Source: Rhea pennata
Taxonomy: Eukaryota; Chordata; Aves; Rheiformes; Rheidae
DNA: 64,000 nt
Assembly (NCBI RefSeq): GCF_028389875.1
Contig: NC_084665.1
Location: 19,376,001-19,440,000, forward strand
Direction of reading: 5' to 3'
Below the pieces are notes generated by a model that worked only from the letters and a program-made list of their open reading frames with translations, did no database searches and was not told the DNA's origin. Below, piece after piece: positions 24,101 through 36,180 of this stretch. Numbering within the stretch: the first letter of the stretch is position 1; every line of letters starts with the position of its first letter. The translations under genes and the position numbers were made by a program.

Positions 24101-27100
24101 ATAACCAGTTTTGAAGGGAAAAAACTGAGCCACTGTGTCAGTGCAATATATTGTGAATACAGAGTAGTAATTCTTAAATACAGAGCATGGAACAGCTAAT
24201 ATCGTGCATTAGTATAGGACTCGGTATAAAAGTTACTGAAAGGATTCATTTAAATGCGGTGTATAGAGCAGGTCTGTTACAGCACTCCGACGTTATAGGA
24301 GCCCGGATCAGTGTGCCTATAGAAGAGGTTGCTCATATTTCCTGTTTGTATCATTCTTAAGTTCCTTTTAACTTTCAGCCGTTAAGGCTTAACAAAAAGG
24401 AGTTCTCAAAGCGGATCGTCTGCATCGAGGGCTGTTTTCCCTTAATGATTCAGCCAGGATGTCTTGTCGTCTTTCAAGTACAAGCATACTCAGGTGTTTT
24501 ATTATGGGGAAAATCCAACTCTGAGGAAGCTGGTAACCAGCTCCCCACACTTCTTTGGGTCAAGGAAGGTGTAGTGAGCATTGCCATGGGCACGTCAATG
24601 AGCAGAGTCATCTGCAAAGTCCCACTGCTTGCAGAAGTATAAATAAAACACTAGGAAAGGTTTTGCCAAGGTATCCTTTGGACTTCTGAAAGGCTACCAC
24701 CAATTGTAAATCAAAGTATTGATCGAAAAGAATTGCTTGTTGAGTAAGTAAAATCTACATAGCTCTTATAAACCATATGTTAAATTTCTCCATCACAGAG
24801 TGATTGTTAATCTTTGAATATTGTTGATCCATATCTGTTTTTGGAAAATATAATGGAGATGGAGCCAATAAATTTGACAGCATTAATCAGCCCCTAATAT
24901 TTGTTTGGGGGGAAGGTGTGTGGATTTTCTGTTTGTTTTTTTTTATATATTTTTTTTTGAAGTTGAGATTAAGTGCAAGTGTAAAAACATCTCTGTGAAG
25001 GACATCTGCAGCTGCTATCAAGTTTCAAAAATGCTATTTTAGAAAAATTATTTGGTCTTCCTTCTGATACAACACTCTGAAATTCCCACCCATGAACTGC
25101 AGAGAGAGGAGTAGTACCCTTGGAAGGGAAGTGATTTTTGCGGTGTTTTTGTCTCCATGGTAGTGTGCCCTGTATATAACCGTGAGACAGCACACCTGCC
25201 CCCTGCATGCCCAATTTTTTTGAGCGAAGTGTGACATTGCATTTGCCACAGAGTAAGAGAATGTGAACAGCCTGGGGCCTGTCTGAGAGCAAAGGACCTA
25301 AAAGATCACCGCAGTTGCCCATGTTGCTGCTTCTTATTTCAGATTATAATAATCCAGTTTGGATATTCAAAACTTCATGAAACGCTTCTCAGGTGCTGCC
25401 TCTGGCTGCAGGATTGTTTTGTTTTTTAGTTTAAGTTTGCCATTCTGAAGTATCGTATGTGTTTTGTTTTCCATTTTGTAGAGATGATAAGAATCTATCT
25501 GAACAGCTTAATATCCGAAATATCTGGAAGTACATGTCCTCACAACACATCCAATTGCCTAATCACGTATTGAATTTATCTTTAAGAAAATTGAAGCCTT
25601 AAGCTACATACTAGTAAATTAACCCAGTTTCTAATCTTCCTACATGCTTTTAAATAATATATTAGTTCAAGAATTATTTGGGTCTCAGTATTAGGTATTA
25701 ATGTATAAATTCTGTGTATAATTCACTCATTAATCACATGAATAATTTCTAAAGTATCAACAGAAATAAAGGAAGTCTTAAGGGATGTGTGTTATATGCA
25801 TATGGACATCGTAATGTACATCATAATGTATAAAATTATCATCCTAATATTCTATTGTGAACTTGTTTGATACAAATATTGCCCAGTATGCAAGCAAACA
25901 TTTGCCTCTGCTTTCTGCCTCCCTCTTTTTCTGTTGAAGCACATAAACATGACCTAAAATAGACTGAAGTCTCTAGGAGTTGGGAAAATTAGCCATATAA
26001 GGTAACTTTTATAGAGTTTCTTGAAGTTAGGGCTAAGTCTTTCTGCCGATAGAGAGAGGAATGATTAGAAAAGATATTTCCTTTAGGACATCATTTCCTT
26101 CCTCCTCCTCCTTCCCTTTTCCTCCAATCTGGCTAGAATAATTACAGTGGTCATGGTTAGGATTTTTTTTTTTCTGAACTTGTATGAAATGTTCTTAGTT
26201 TGTTAGCAAGGGATATATTTATGTATATATATTCCTCATTTCCTGTATATTTGGACTTCCTGGCAGTGTTCTGTTGCCTTCTACATGATGATAGATCTTT
26301 CTGTATAAACTCTTTCTCTCTTCCTCTTTCTTGGTGAAATAACCTGTCTTAAATACTACCTTTACGTCTGGAAAAAGATGCTAAGTACAGCCCCCGGTTG
26401 CATTGATTGCCTTTATTATTATTTCAGGACTGGCAGCAGAACTTCTGAAAAAGCCCCTCTTTCTGCATATGAAAGAGACCTCATGGGTCAGTGAATTCAT
26501 TCTGCTGATGGACACTTGTGTCTCTGAGACATACCCTGAGGTCCTACTGATCTCATGGCAAATTTTTTGAAGGTCAGACTAAAAAAAATACCTGGGTCAA
26601 GTCTTGAGTTGTTTGCCTCAAGGAGAGGCCTGGGAGTCTGCCAGTGCCTTGTGGTATGCTCTGAAGGAAGTCAGTGAAAGTCTGTGTCCTCTTGTCCCCC
26701 GTGGCTATAACATCATAATTATTTTGCTAAGTGTTGTGAGATGTTATTTGTCAAATTAAATGGAATTGTCGAACACTCACTCTATATAGTACACAGTCAA
26801 AGGAATTAAGTGTTATATAAGTCAGAAGATGGTTGAGAAAATTCCCAGAAATAGAGGGGAAAAAAAATCCATAGAAATGTTCTTTGTAAAATTTCAACTT
26901 GAATGAAGAATTGGAACCCTAAGAAGCTGGAATGAAAACTGAGTTATACTCCTCTGTATAACTTATGAAATGGCAAACACATTTCTGTGAAAATCAAAAA
27001 ACTGCAATGGTTTCCCACTTCGACAGCTATATTGTTGACCTGGTCTAAACTGAGATTACATAAACATGAAGAATTTCTTCCATATGCATTTAAAAAGAAA

Positions 27101-27739
27101 CGTGAACTTGTGTCAGCAAAAGATGGAAGTGCAGCCCAAGCTACGTGTGCCTGCAAAGATAAGCAACATATGCAGGTGCTTGAATGTGCATTCTTGTGTG
27201 AGCGTTTCAGATTTTGCACTTTGCAAGCTACTCCTTAGAGTGTATTATTTCTTTCAAAGGTCTCCTGTTCTAGGAAGCTTAGCTATGCTGTGAGGAACTT
27301 ATGCTTTTTCTGAACATCTAAGATTCTTTTGATTTTTCACTATTTGCATATGACTCAAAACTAGATTAGGAGCTTATCAGAAAAAGGGATGTACTGAAGT
27401 TCTGTTTGATATATGATGGGACTTGAATACATAATTTGCTTAAATGCTTGTAAATTTTCTTTGCATCAAAAGCTTATCCTTAAAAGCAACACAGAAAACC
27501 TGGGATTTTAGTAAGATAGGGACTGAGTGTACAAATATTAGGAGGCCATTTTGCATGTGCAAAGAGCAGAATGACAAAGACTCTAGTGAAAGCAAGTTAA
27601 TAGAGCTCCCAGAAGCCATGAATTAATAGACAGGTCTATTGTCACAAAAAGCATACGGGATACAAAACTGTGCAAAGGTTGTACTCAAGCAATTATCAGC
27701 TCAAACAGACCTGCTATTCTTCATTGAACTAATGTCAGG
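20000..27739. other. Intronic sequence with an unusually long antisense open frame
   Basis: A 216-codon open frame runs on the minus strand at 20006-20656 but shows no domain I recognise; it is treated as a finding, not a gene. The block 22425-22500 is AT-rich with TAATTA and ATGCATAATTAA-like sites. A 12-bp tandem duplication (CATCGTAATGTA, CATCATAATGTA) occupies 25807-25830. Nothing else was recognised. Confidence 0.55.
21120..21157. repeat. Poly(T) tract with one C interruption
   Basis: Sixteen T, one C at 21136, then twenty-one T. Homopolymer only; flanks were not recognised. Confidence 0.9.
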
Positions 27740-27800
27740 CCATGGCTAACAAATGGGATTTGAACTTGTCACAGTCTGGTAGCACAGTCACTTCATACAT
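27740..27800 (-). mobile_element. Possible decayed tRNA-derived SINE or MIR head
   Basis: GGGATTTGAACTTG (about 27753-27766) is close to the reverse complement of a pol III B box (GGTTCRANNCC) as it appears in MIR (GGGATTCGAACCC). It is preceded by GGCTAACAAAT, comparable to GCTAGTAAGT of the MIR core. The remainder is too diverged for more than a tentative call. Confidence 0.3.
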
Positions 27801-28265
27801 TTCAAATTAGTAGTGAGAGCTTGGTCTCTATCCTCCTCCCTATTTTGAGCACAAAATACATTTGAAGGATGTTTTCCTTAAATGCACCCCGGTGGTATCC
27901 CTTGAGGGTGGTCTTGTCTTGCAGGAAAAAAAAAGTCTTAAATGGATTCTTCAAGTCTATGCTATTTAACATCAATAGATGTTAATTAATGTTGCTGAAA
28001 ACAGCCTATAATGGGAATGGAGCTTCTTTAACAGTGGATGGCATTTTCTTCTCCTATTTCAGAAGGTATTAAATAACTTGGGGGAAGAATTGGATTCCAG
28101 CCTTAAACTAATACAATCTCTTTCTGAAGTTTGAATACCTTAAGGGCTTTTTGTTTTGTTTATGTCCGATGTTTCCTCATTTTTGAGCCTGCCTGGAATT
28201 AGCAGGGTTAACATACAGCAAGGAAAAGTTCTGCTGTCATTCACGGTTCTCAAAACACTTGAAAA

Positions 28266-28414
28266 ATTAATGAATCCTCATTTCAGTTCCATAAGGTGGA
28301 GAGATTATATAAATGTATAGACTAAGGCAAAGTCATTTACCTAGGATTACTGAGTATGGCTTTGGTAAAGCAGACTTTACTGTTCAATACTCTTAACTGC
28401 ACAACCATGTTGCC
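28266..28414 (-). mobile_element. MIR-family SINE, decayed, minus strand
   Basis: The order of motifs follows the reverse complement of a near full-length MIR: CCTCATTTCAG near the left end; ACTAAGGCAAAGTCATTTACC and then TAGGATTACTGAGTATGGC at 28321-28360; and ATACTCTTAACTGCACAACC before ATGTTGCC at the right end. Compare MIR's ACTGAGGCACAGAGAGGTTAAG, TTGCCCAAGGTCACACAGC, and TGCTCTTAACCACTACGC before TGCC. This is the best-preserved ancient SINE in the window. Confidence 0.65.
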
Positions 28415-31394
28415 ATCTGATCTCATGGGACTTCTGGTTCAGTCAGAATTGGGTGCAGGGGAAGGATGAAATTCACTGGAGAGATCCTACTGCATGCTCT
28501 GCCAGGAGATTCCTCCTGAGAAGTCTGGAGGTCTCATGGAAATGGGAGTGGACTGCTAAACCAAGTGCAGTGCAGACAACATGAGTATTTTTGTTATTAA
28601 GCAAAAATCTAAAGGGCAGTTGTTAAGTTAAAGTTGTTAAGAAGGAGATGTTGAGGAAACTATGACCAGTACTTTTACATCTAAACTGTTTTGCATGGAA
28701 TAAGGATCATATCTTATTATCTCGTCAGAAAAAACTTTTTTTTTCTCCTTCATGCGCTCTTGTCTTGTCTGATTCTGAAATGCACTAAACTAATTGCTAG
28801 GATATCTTACACTAATTCTCTTGAAAGTTCAAGGATGTTGTGCTTGGATGTCTGCTAATTAATTAAAGGTTATGAGTTGGCTCTTAATCGAGGATTTCTT
28901 CTGAAATCCAAGGTCCCAAATACTGTAAGTGTATCGTGTTCATGGGAGAGAGCAGTAGCTAAGAAGAATGTTAGCACATTAAAATGGGTCTCCATCAGTG
29001 ACCTAGTAGATGAAGTCTACTGTCCCTTCATACATAACTGGTTATCAATGTGTAAATGAAAGCTTTGTTATGTGGCTCAAATCTGGATGCTGTACTGCTC
29101 TGCGTGTGCTCTCACAGGGCCAGTCGGCATGTCAGCAGGGCACCAGGATAACTGGAGAGAGCTGAGGGTGGCACTGGACAGTGCTGCTTTGGCACACGGG
29201 TGACAGTCAAAACACTGGAGCGCAGTATGTGATGCATGTGTCAGGTGCATAATATTTGATGTGGAACTTTCTTTCCTGAACTAGAATAAACTGCCTTTAC
29301 CTGAGCTGCTTATGCCAGCAAGGTGGCAATACTGGGAAGGAGTGTTGTTTCTTTAACTATGCCAATATATTTAGAGGATGAAGAACTCTTTATTGCAAAT
29401 GTCTTAGATGTCACAAACTAGACCCAGACCACCATCTGCTGAAGGCTTAGGCAGCCTTTATGATGGCCATCAACAGGAGCAGGGCAGGTGCCTGCTGTGG
29501 GTCATCTCCCAAGAGGAGGGAGAGAATGGGGTTGTCAAAAATTAGGCCAGTCGCATATTCCCACAGGATCTCCTGTGACGAAGAATGTTTTAGTGCTTGG
29601 GCAGATCAGGGCCTGGACCTATACGCATGTGGTGGTTTGGATGTTAGACCTGTATGTATTTTTACCCTCTATCTTTTTTTTCCTGTTACTTTAGGCCCTG
29701 GGTTTAAATCACACCTTAGCTGAATTTCATTTTCCCTCAGTCCCAATTGTTTTTAATATAACCCAGTATGCTCAGGTACTATTTATTGATGCCTCTGAGG
29801 GCCAATTTTCTCACTCTACACTCTTCCCCACACACACCCTTTGCTTTCTCTAATTTTATGTTTAATATGGGAAATGCAGAAGTAGAAATTTGCAAAGAAT
29901 GGGAGTGAGGGGACAAACTGCCCCCCTCCCTTCCTATGAGCTACCCACTCATCTTGAATGTAAGGTATTATTCACCACTTTCTCCCCTCTCTCTCTCTCC
30001 CCTGATCTTTCCCTCTGTAGTTTAACTGTTAAGCCTGTTAGTGAAGTCTGAGTGATTGGAAACTGGCTCAGTGGATGCTCTTCTGTTTATGTGTCTATTT
30101 GTGTCTGGATGCAGATTATTAATGGGCTTTTCTCAGCAGTACTCCCAAGCCAATAAATTATTATTTTTTTAAAAAAAGTGAATCTAATATCTTTAAACAC
30201 AAGTTCAGGCCTGAGGACTGTCCTTACTAACCCAGTCTTAATTTCTCCTGACCAGAAATGCTCAGCTGGTTGAATTTCAGGACACAGAGCATAGGCTGCT
30301 ACATTATAGCAGCCTTTCCCCAGGCAATCTATACCAAGATTAGGCTGCACATCTGTTTCATGGGATACTTCAAAATGCTATTTCTAATCCAGGTGTCATT
30401 GGAGCCAGGTTATAGAAATCCCCAAGTGTGTAGAAAGGATTGCCTTATAGGAATGCAATAAACACTTGTTTATATGTGTATCAGACAACTACACTGACTT
30501 ATCTGGCAATTAGGGATTAGTCAGTCAAGATCACTGTTTTCATCACTACTTCATTATTCCTCAGAAACATAAAGTACTTGTTCTCTCCCCCCCGCCTTGA
30601 GGAATATGAAAGATGTTATACCAACCTTTAAAACTGCTTGGTCAGTGGTTCTCTCTCTCTCATGTTTCATCCAGCTGCTGTGACTGTATAATTAGAATAT
30701 TAAGACATACTCTTGATTATCTAATTCATCTAATCGTAATTCAGATTCTACTCTCTAGAAATCTCTGTGGTCTAGTACTTACTCTTTTTACATACTCCAA
30801 GAGAATCTAAGTTCTCCATAACTAAGCCATAAAACCACATGTCAACCAACTGCGTGTCTCTAAAAATATGGCCGAAGCATAGTGCAGTCTATTAAAAGTA
30901 TATGCTGGTTAAAATTTGTCTCAACTTTTAGTCAGTCTTCTCTTTTTTTTATCACATAGAGAAACACAGTTTATTCACAGAATTACTATCTCTATTTCCA
31001 TGAGAACAGATTAACTTCGTGAAAAATTGGATAGATGCTATGTGGAAAAAAGATTCCAAGTCTTGCACTATTAAAATGCTGCCAGGTGTGCCAGCTCAGG
31101 TCTGACGACTTCTAGCTGAGGGAGGCAGCCCAGATATAAATATTTTGAAACTTCACAGGGAATAGATAATTGCAGCTGCCATGTTGCCAACTCCTGCTAT
31201 TTTACTGCAAGTCCTACGGTATTTGATGTATTTTCTTAAGAAAACCTGGCTGCGGAACTGCAGGAGAATCTGCATTTTTGTGGGAAAAAGCAGTTTCTTC
31301 TTCGTGTGGCAGAGGGCAGAAGGGAGAGTGAAGCAAGCCTAGGGCACGACACCAGCCCCAGTGTTTAGACTTAAGAGCGTGAGATTTCAGAAAT
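28415..31394. other. Intronic sequence, nothing recognised
   Basis: Typical intron with short simple stretches only, such as CTCTCTCTC near 29990. No gene or clear repeat was recognised. Confidence 0.6.
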
Positions 31395-31570
31395 ACGCGG
31401 ATTTGAAAATTTGAATGGGATTGTTTGGGAGAGGTGAGCTCCCCGGGGAGCTGGCGCCAGCTCAGCGACACGCTCTGCTCCGGCCTGCAGCCCGGCCAGG
31501 GCTGTCACTGATGCATGAGTTCACGTGATGGGGGACAGGACGCTTCGTGCGCTGCAGGGGCTGCCCGTAG
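31395..31570. promoter_or_regulatory. Orphan CpG-rich patch with nested palindromes and E-box
   Basis: About 13 CpG occur in 175 bases, far above the surrounding intron. It holds two perfect palindromes that share an AGCT: AGCTCCCCGGGGAGCT (31437-31452) and AGCTGGCGCCAGCT (31449-31462). A palindromic E-box TCACGTGA is at 31521-31528, the type bound by USF or MITF/TFE bHLH-ZIP factors. No repeat family or coding exon explains it. A regulatory role is inferred, not shown. Confidence 0.4.
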
Positions 31571-31665
31571 CAATCAGCTGTGGGGCACTCTACAGCATTC
31601 CCAGATCAAAATCATGCCTGCTTTAGCCAGATCTTTTTGAAGTGTTTTAATTTCCTCCCATCCAC

Positions 31666-31692
31666 TTTTTTTTTTTTTTTTTTTTTTTTTTT
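31666..31692. repeat. Poly(T) tract, 27 T
   Basis: Uninterrupted run of 27 T, the longest homopolymer in the window. Confidence 0.9.
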
Positions 31693-31715
31693 GGTGTGAT
31701 GATAGAAAACTTGTC

Positions 31716-31752
31716 ATATTTCTTCTCTCTCTCTCTTCTTCCCCCCCCCCCC
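31716..31752. repeat. CT-rich microsatellite ending in C12
   Basis: A TCTCTCTCTCTCTC-like stretch ends in twelve C (31741-31752). It makes a pure pyrimidine tract about 50 bases after the T27 run. Confidence 0.85.
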
Positions 31753-32533
31753 AAGCCAACTACAGTCAAAGGGCAGGGAAGAAATGGGATGGGAAGCTGG
31801 CCACTACTCCAAGTTTTCGGAAGTATCTGAAGAAGTAAATCCCATTTTGAGGATGACCCTGCCCTCACACGTTCAAATATGTGGAGATATTCCCTAGAAG
31901 TATTGCTGTGCATCCTCCCTAGCTGGCTATATGTCATTAGTAAGTTTTGGCATCCATCATGTAATGAACTGCTTATAGTTTTTATATTGCAATTGTTCTA
32001 TTTTTGTGTGCTAGCAGCTTAGGGCTTAGCTAATGTACCATTGACAAATGGCCCTATTTGAAAGGAGGCTGTGTACCTAACATAAATTCATTTACATTGT
32101 ATGTATTCACTTAGAAATGAAAGGCAGAAGAGAAAAATCAGTGCTTTTCCAAATCAAACAGGACAAATTCACCAGCGGAAGATATTTGATTTTCTAGCTT
32201 CTAAAGAGCAGACAAGCTATTTACCATTCTGATATATCTTGTTTAAAACCTAATAAAAAAGTTAAATGTGTTCTAGAGCTGAATTTGTCCTGTTTTGATT
32301 TGGCAAGCTCTGATTTTTCTTTCTCTCTGGTTCTCAAAATGAGCTGGAATTCACTGATCTGTCTTATGAAGCCCTCAATTAACATGCAGTGACCTCTGTA
32401 TCCTTTAGGCAGTTATAATGAGACAGGAAGGAAGGAAATGGCCAATTGCCTCCAACCCCGCAACTGCTAACTCTCATCTGGATTATTTGATCCTGATGCA
32501 TTTTAAAACCTCCTGGGCTCAGATCCACCAAAG

Positions 32534-32545
32534 CCCCCCCCCCCC
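32534..32545. repeat. Poly(C) tract, 12 C
   Basis: Twelve C directly at the left edge of the CpG-rich patch at 32545-32665. Confidence 0.85.
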
Positions 32546-32665
32546 GTGTGCCACGGAAATCCCACAGAGACGGTTCGGTCCGGGGCCGAGAACCGCAGCA
32601 CGGCGGTCTCATACCTCTGTGCGCACAGCTGTGCGCAGGGTCCTTGCTGGGGGTGCGGGGACCCG
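32545..32665. promoter_or_regulatory. Orphan CpG-rich patch with 18-bp palindrome
   Basis: About 13 CpG occur in 120 bases. The centrepiece is the perfect palindrome TGCGCACAGCTGTGCGCA at 32620-32637: two TGCGCA half-sites, as in the NRF1 motif, flanking the E-box CAGCTG. The patch is isolated in CpG-poor intron about 1 kb from the previous one. No coding exon was recognised. Enhancer or cryptic promoter function is inference. Confidence 0.4.
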
Positions 32666-33064
32666 AGGGCAGCCCCATGCCCATCCCTGCTACTGAGATA
32701 TCCCAGCGCCTTTTGCATTAATTGGGAATTTTCTCCGGTGATGTTCTGACTGAGCATAAACTGACCGAAAGCATATTGCTAGTTTGTACCTTTAGGTACT
32801 GCCTGAGGACCAAACAAGAGCCCGAGTCCCCTAGTGTTAAGCATTGTATAAAGAGAATCATTCATTGATCCTTGTCATGAAGATTTTGTAGTCTAAATTA
32901 TTGCTTACTATTTCTTCTCATCTGCACCTCTCTAGAGTAGTTTGTTTTCTGAAAAAGAAAGCTATGCTCTCTTGGAACTATTTTTTTCTAGTGAATATAT
33001 TCCAAGTTTGTAAATATTTGAGGTTAGAGTTATAAAAATGGCTAGAAGTTTTCTTTACTTATTT
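32666..33064. other. Intronic sequence, nothing recognised
   Basis: Ordinary AT-rich intron between the CpG patch and the tRNA-like foldback. Confidence 0.6.
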
Positions 33065-33180
33065 AACCAGCTGGTTAGAGTGATCACCCAGGATGCAGAA
33101 ATCCCAGGTTTAATTTCCTTTTCTGCCTGAAGAGGTTTGGACTTGCAACTTGCATGTCGCAGGAGAGCTCCTACACCTCA
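33065..33180. mobile_element. Degenerate tRNA-like foldback repeat
   Basis: The left arm carries an A-box-like TGGTTAGAGTGATCACCC and a B-box-like AGGTTTAATTTCC. After TTTTCTGCCTGA, the right arm (33134-33175) read on the minus strand gives CATGCAAGTTGCAAGTCC, again B-box-like. This inverted tRNA-like layout resembles an old amniote repeat in which a tRNA-related unit is followed by its own inverted copy. The match is heavily mutated and the family name is uncertain. Confidence 0.4.
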
Positions 33181-34917
33181 AGCAGTGCTGCACTGAGTGG
33201 GGGAGGGAGGACTCTCTGAATGCCTGCTGCAGATGCTACTCCATTTTGTGCAAAGCACTCAAATATTAAGTTTAGCCAGAAGCTGGAGCTCCAGGTTCCC
33301 TTCTGCCAGGTGAAGCACATCTCCAGAAGGTCACAGCATCATCTCTCTGTTGGGCTGACTGTAAGTATTTAGCATTTTACATGAAGGAGGGACAGCTCCA
33401 GCAGGAAAGGCTGAGGGAGACCTAATTCATGATGCCTTGTAATTTACTCATTATAGGACACTTGCATGGGAAGCTGGTCTCAGATGAACTATGGACCTGG
33501 ATAAGAGCTAGGGACATTGGATACAGAGAAACTTTCTCCCTCTTTCTCCAGGTAACTTCCTCTCCCTGCCTTCACCCTGCTGCACATATGCTCTCCCAGT
33601 TCTGCAGAGGAACTGAAAATTCAGTTATTCACTCAACATTAATCTGAACAAAGAAGATGTGCAGGTTAGGACATGAAGAAGCAGAGAGAGGAATGAGAAG
33701 GCAGCAAATCTTTTTGGAAGGAACAGTTAGGCTTTTCTTATTATTATTATTTAGAGGAAACAGCTGAAGTGATAATAGAACAAGTATATTTAGACTGATT
33801 TTTAGTTGTCTGTGATATTAAATGAGGCAATATTATGCTTAGAAACAAGGGAAAAAACTGCTGGATATTTATAGGTGTTGGTTTTCTATAGCTCTTTTGT
33901 TGCACTGAGTGAATGCTGTATAGAGTCTTGTCAAGCCTTTCATTCTTTCTCCTATTTTGTGAAGCCTAGTGTCTTCAAATGCTCTTAGAAAAGAATCACT
34001 TCCGAAAATCTCTGAAAGCAAACAAGTTTTTAAAAATCAATAATCTTGGCCGACTGATATACAGCGTTCACCACTGTATGGAACAGTCAGCGCTAACATG
34101 CATTGGACTTTGTATTTTCATTTAGTATCTGGCTGGGTTGGAACAAGTAACTGGTGCCTGTGCGTAGCTGTGAAATGGGGACATTTCCAGTCCCCTCATG
34201 GTGTCATGACAGGGCCCAGAGCAGGCTGCACAAGGCTGACTACAGGACTGCAGAGATGCTACCACATGGTGCTGAAACACCAACATATTTTAATGCCTGT
34301 TGTAACAAACAGCATGTTGTTTGGGGATTTAGAAACCCATATTTTCCAAGCAATTACTGAAAGGTGCAAATTCTGCCTTTCTAAAGGAGAAAACCCTTTT
34401 AAAGCTATTAAAAAGAAGTAATTGAGGCCTCCCTGTGATCATCTCTGAAGGCTGCAACATGGGGTTAAACAGTCTTCTGGTGCCTTGAGAAAGTGCCATT
34501 TTGAGCCTTGCTGCTCAGCCCAGGGGTGCCTGCAGGGCATTCATTTGTGTGTGTGCAGCACATCACGCTCATCGCAGGGCCCCTAGTCAAGCATGTAAGC
34601 AGCTGTGTGAGTGATGGTCAACCCAAATGCACAGCATGAATTTTTCAACTTGGCTTTATAGGAGAGATAAATCTTTAATGGACAAGACATGGTAAGAGTT
34701 CAACTTAACAGTTAACGAAGAAACATCATAAAAAGAGCTGATGGAAATGAAAGTTAAATAATTTCATGTAAATGCTAATGAGGTCTTGGACTTGGGCAGT
34801 TACCGTCCACACTCGTGTTGGGATTGAGCTTCCCCATGTGGATAAAGTGTGCTGTGAATTGGTGTGCAGTGATGAGAAAATGGGATCATCTGGGTTCCTC
34901 ATGCACATAACCCCCAT
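33181..34917. other. Intronic sequence, nothing recognised
   Basis: No gene or mobile element was recognised. The short plus-strand open frames near 34098-34421 lack any recognisable domain. Confidence 0.6.
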
Positions 34918-35030
34918 TGCACTTGGTTCCTTTACTTTAGTAAAACTCCAGCTGATTGAGGGAGTGAAACCTAAATAGGGACCAGAGGCTTCTGCCTTAC
35001 ACATGGTGTAAGTGAAGCATAAGGAAAACA
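34918..35030 (-). repeat. Possible ancient amniote interspersed repeat remnant
   Basis: On the minus strand, CTTCACTTACACCATGTGTA followed downstream by GGAGTTTTACTAAAGTAAAGG resembles an old, widespread amniote repeat with GATTTACACCAGTGTAA-like and GGGAGTTTTGCCTGAGTAAGG-like segments. The 183-codon minus open frame at 34726-35277 runs across it, which argues that the frame is fortuitous. Confidence 0.4.
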
Positions 35031-36177
35031 GCATGGCACAAAGATCTGCTGCTTGTGTCTGAATTCTGGTCTGAGATTTCAGTGGGACTGTGAGGAGTAC
35101 AGTATCTTCTGGCTGGAAACCTCTGGAGGGTACTAACATACTGCTTCTCCTTAGGGCTCCATTTCTCCCATATTCTCTTGTTTTAGACCTGTATGTCTCT
35201 GAAGCAGTCTCAATCCTGCTGCCGTTTATTTTTATTTTGCTCCTTCTGACTTGTCTGTAAATCCTTATGCAGTTCATGCTGCTAAGCCTGCATACAATAA
35301 AGTGGAGTTCTTTTTTTCCAGATCCTCATGTGAAGCTTGCTGCTTATAGCACTCCCATTCCATTAAGCATCAAGCGGTTCCATAAAACTCTACGTCTCTC
35401 AAAGTGGCATATTCTCTTAGGTGTCTTAACCTTTGTCTTGTGTTGTACAGCTAGAATGCTCTTCTCGTAGGGACAAAAGGATTTAGAAAAGACACTTCCT
35501 TGAAATAAAAGTGTGTTCTTTAGCTTACCAATGCACCTGAGCCCTGAAGTAGTTTCTAAATGTGCACCAAGAAAGTAAGAGTGATGGAATGCGGACAGTT
35601 CTAATTGACATAAAAATTACTGCTCTGATTTATCAGAGGGTGGCTCAGAGACCGTAGTTCAACTAGAGCAGGGTTTCCTCCTGACATGTGAACCTATTTT
35701 TTCTTGTTCTCTGTATGCTCAGAACTTGTTGCTGCTTAAAGCACAGAAGGGGGTTGCATAAACATTTTAATATTGCATGAGGCTTCTCTAAGCCTGAATG
35801 ATCTTATGAATGCTAAAACCATGATATACAAGCACAAAATGAAAGCAAGCAGCAAAGGCTGTGCAGTCTTATCTGGATGAACTGGTAGATTAGCCAGCTC
35901 ACTTTGGTGGCTTGTCATGATTTGCTTTCCCTCCTGGGATAATTCAACCACAAGCCTCCCATTAATGTTATTTTCAATGTTCCCTTAATGTATAACCTCA
36001 ACCAACAGGCAAATTACGCATCTTTAGATCCAGCTATATATTATGTCTTTAAAAAATGAATGGGGTCTTTTATTTGGATGACTCTCATGGTACTTTTTGA
36101 TTTTATTAACTGTACAAATAATGCTGAAGAGTCCTTCAGTTGTTCTCACTGATATAAGACAGAAGGTTGTAGTAAAA
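35031..36177. other. Intronic sequence, nothing recognised
   Basis: Ordinary intron leading up to the SINE insertion. Confidence 0.6.
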
Positions 36178-36180
36178 GAA

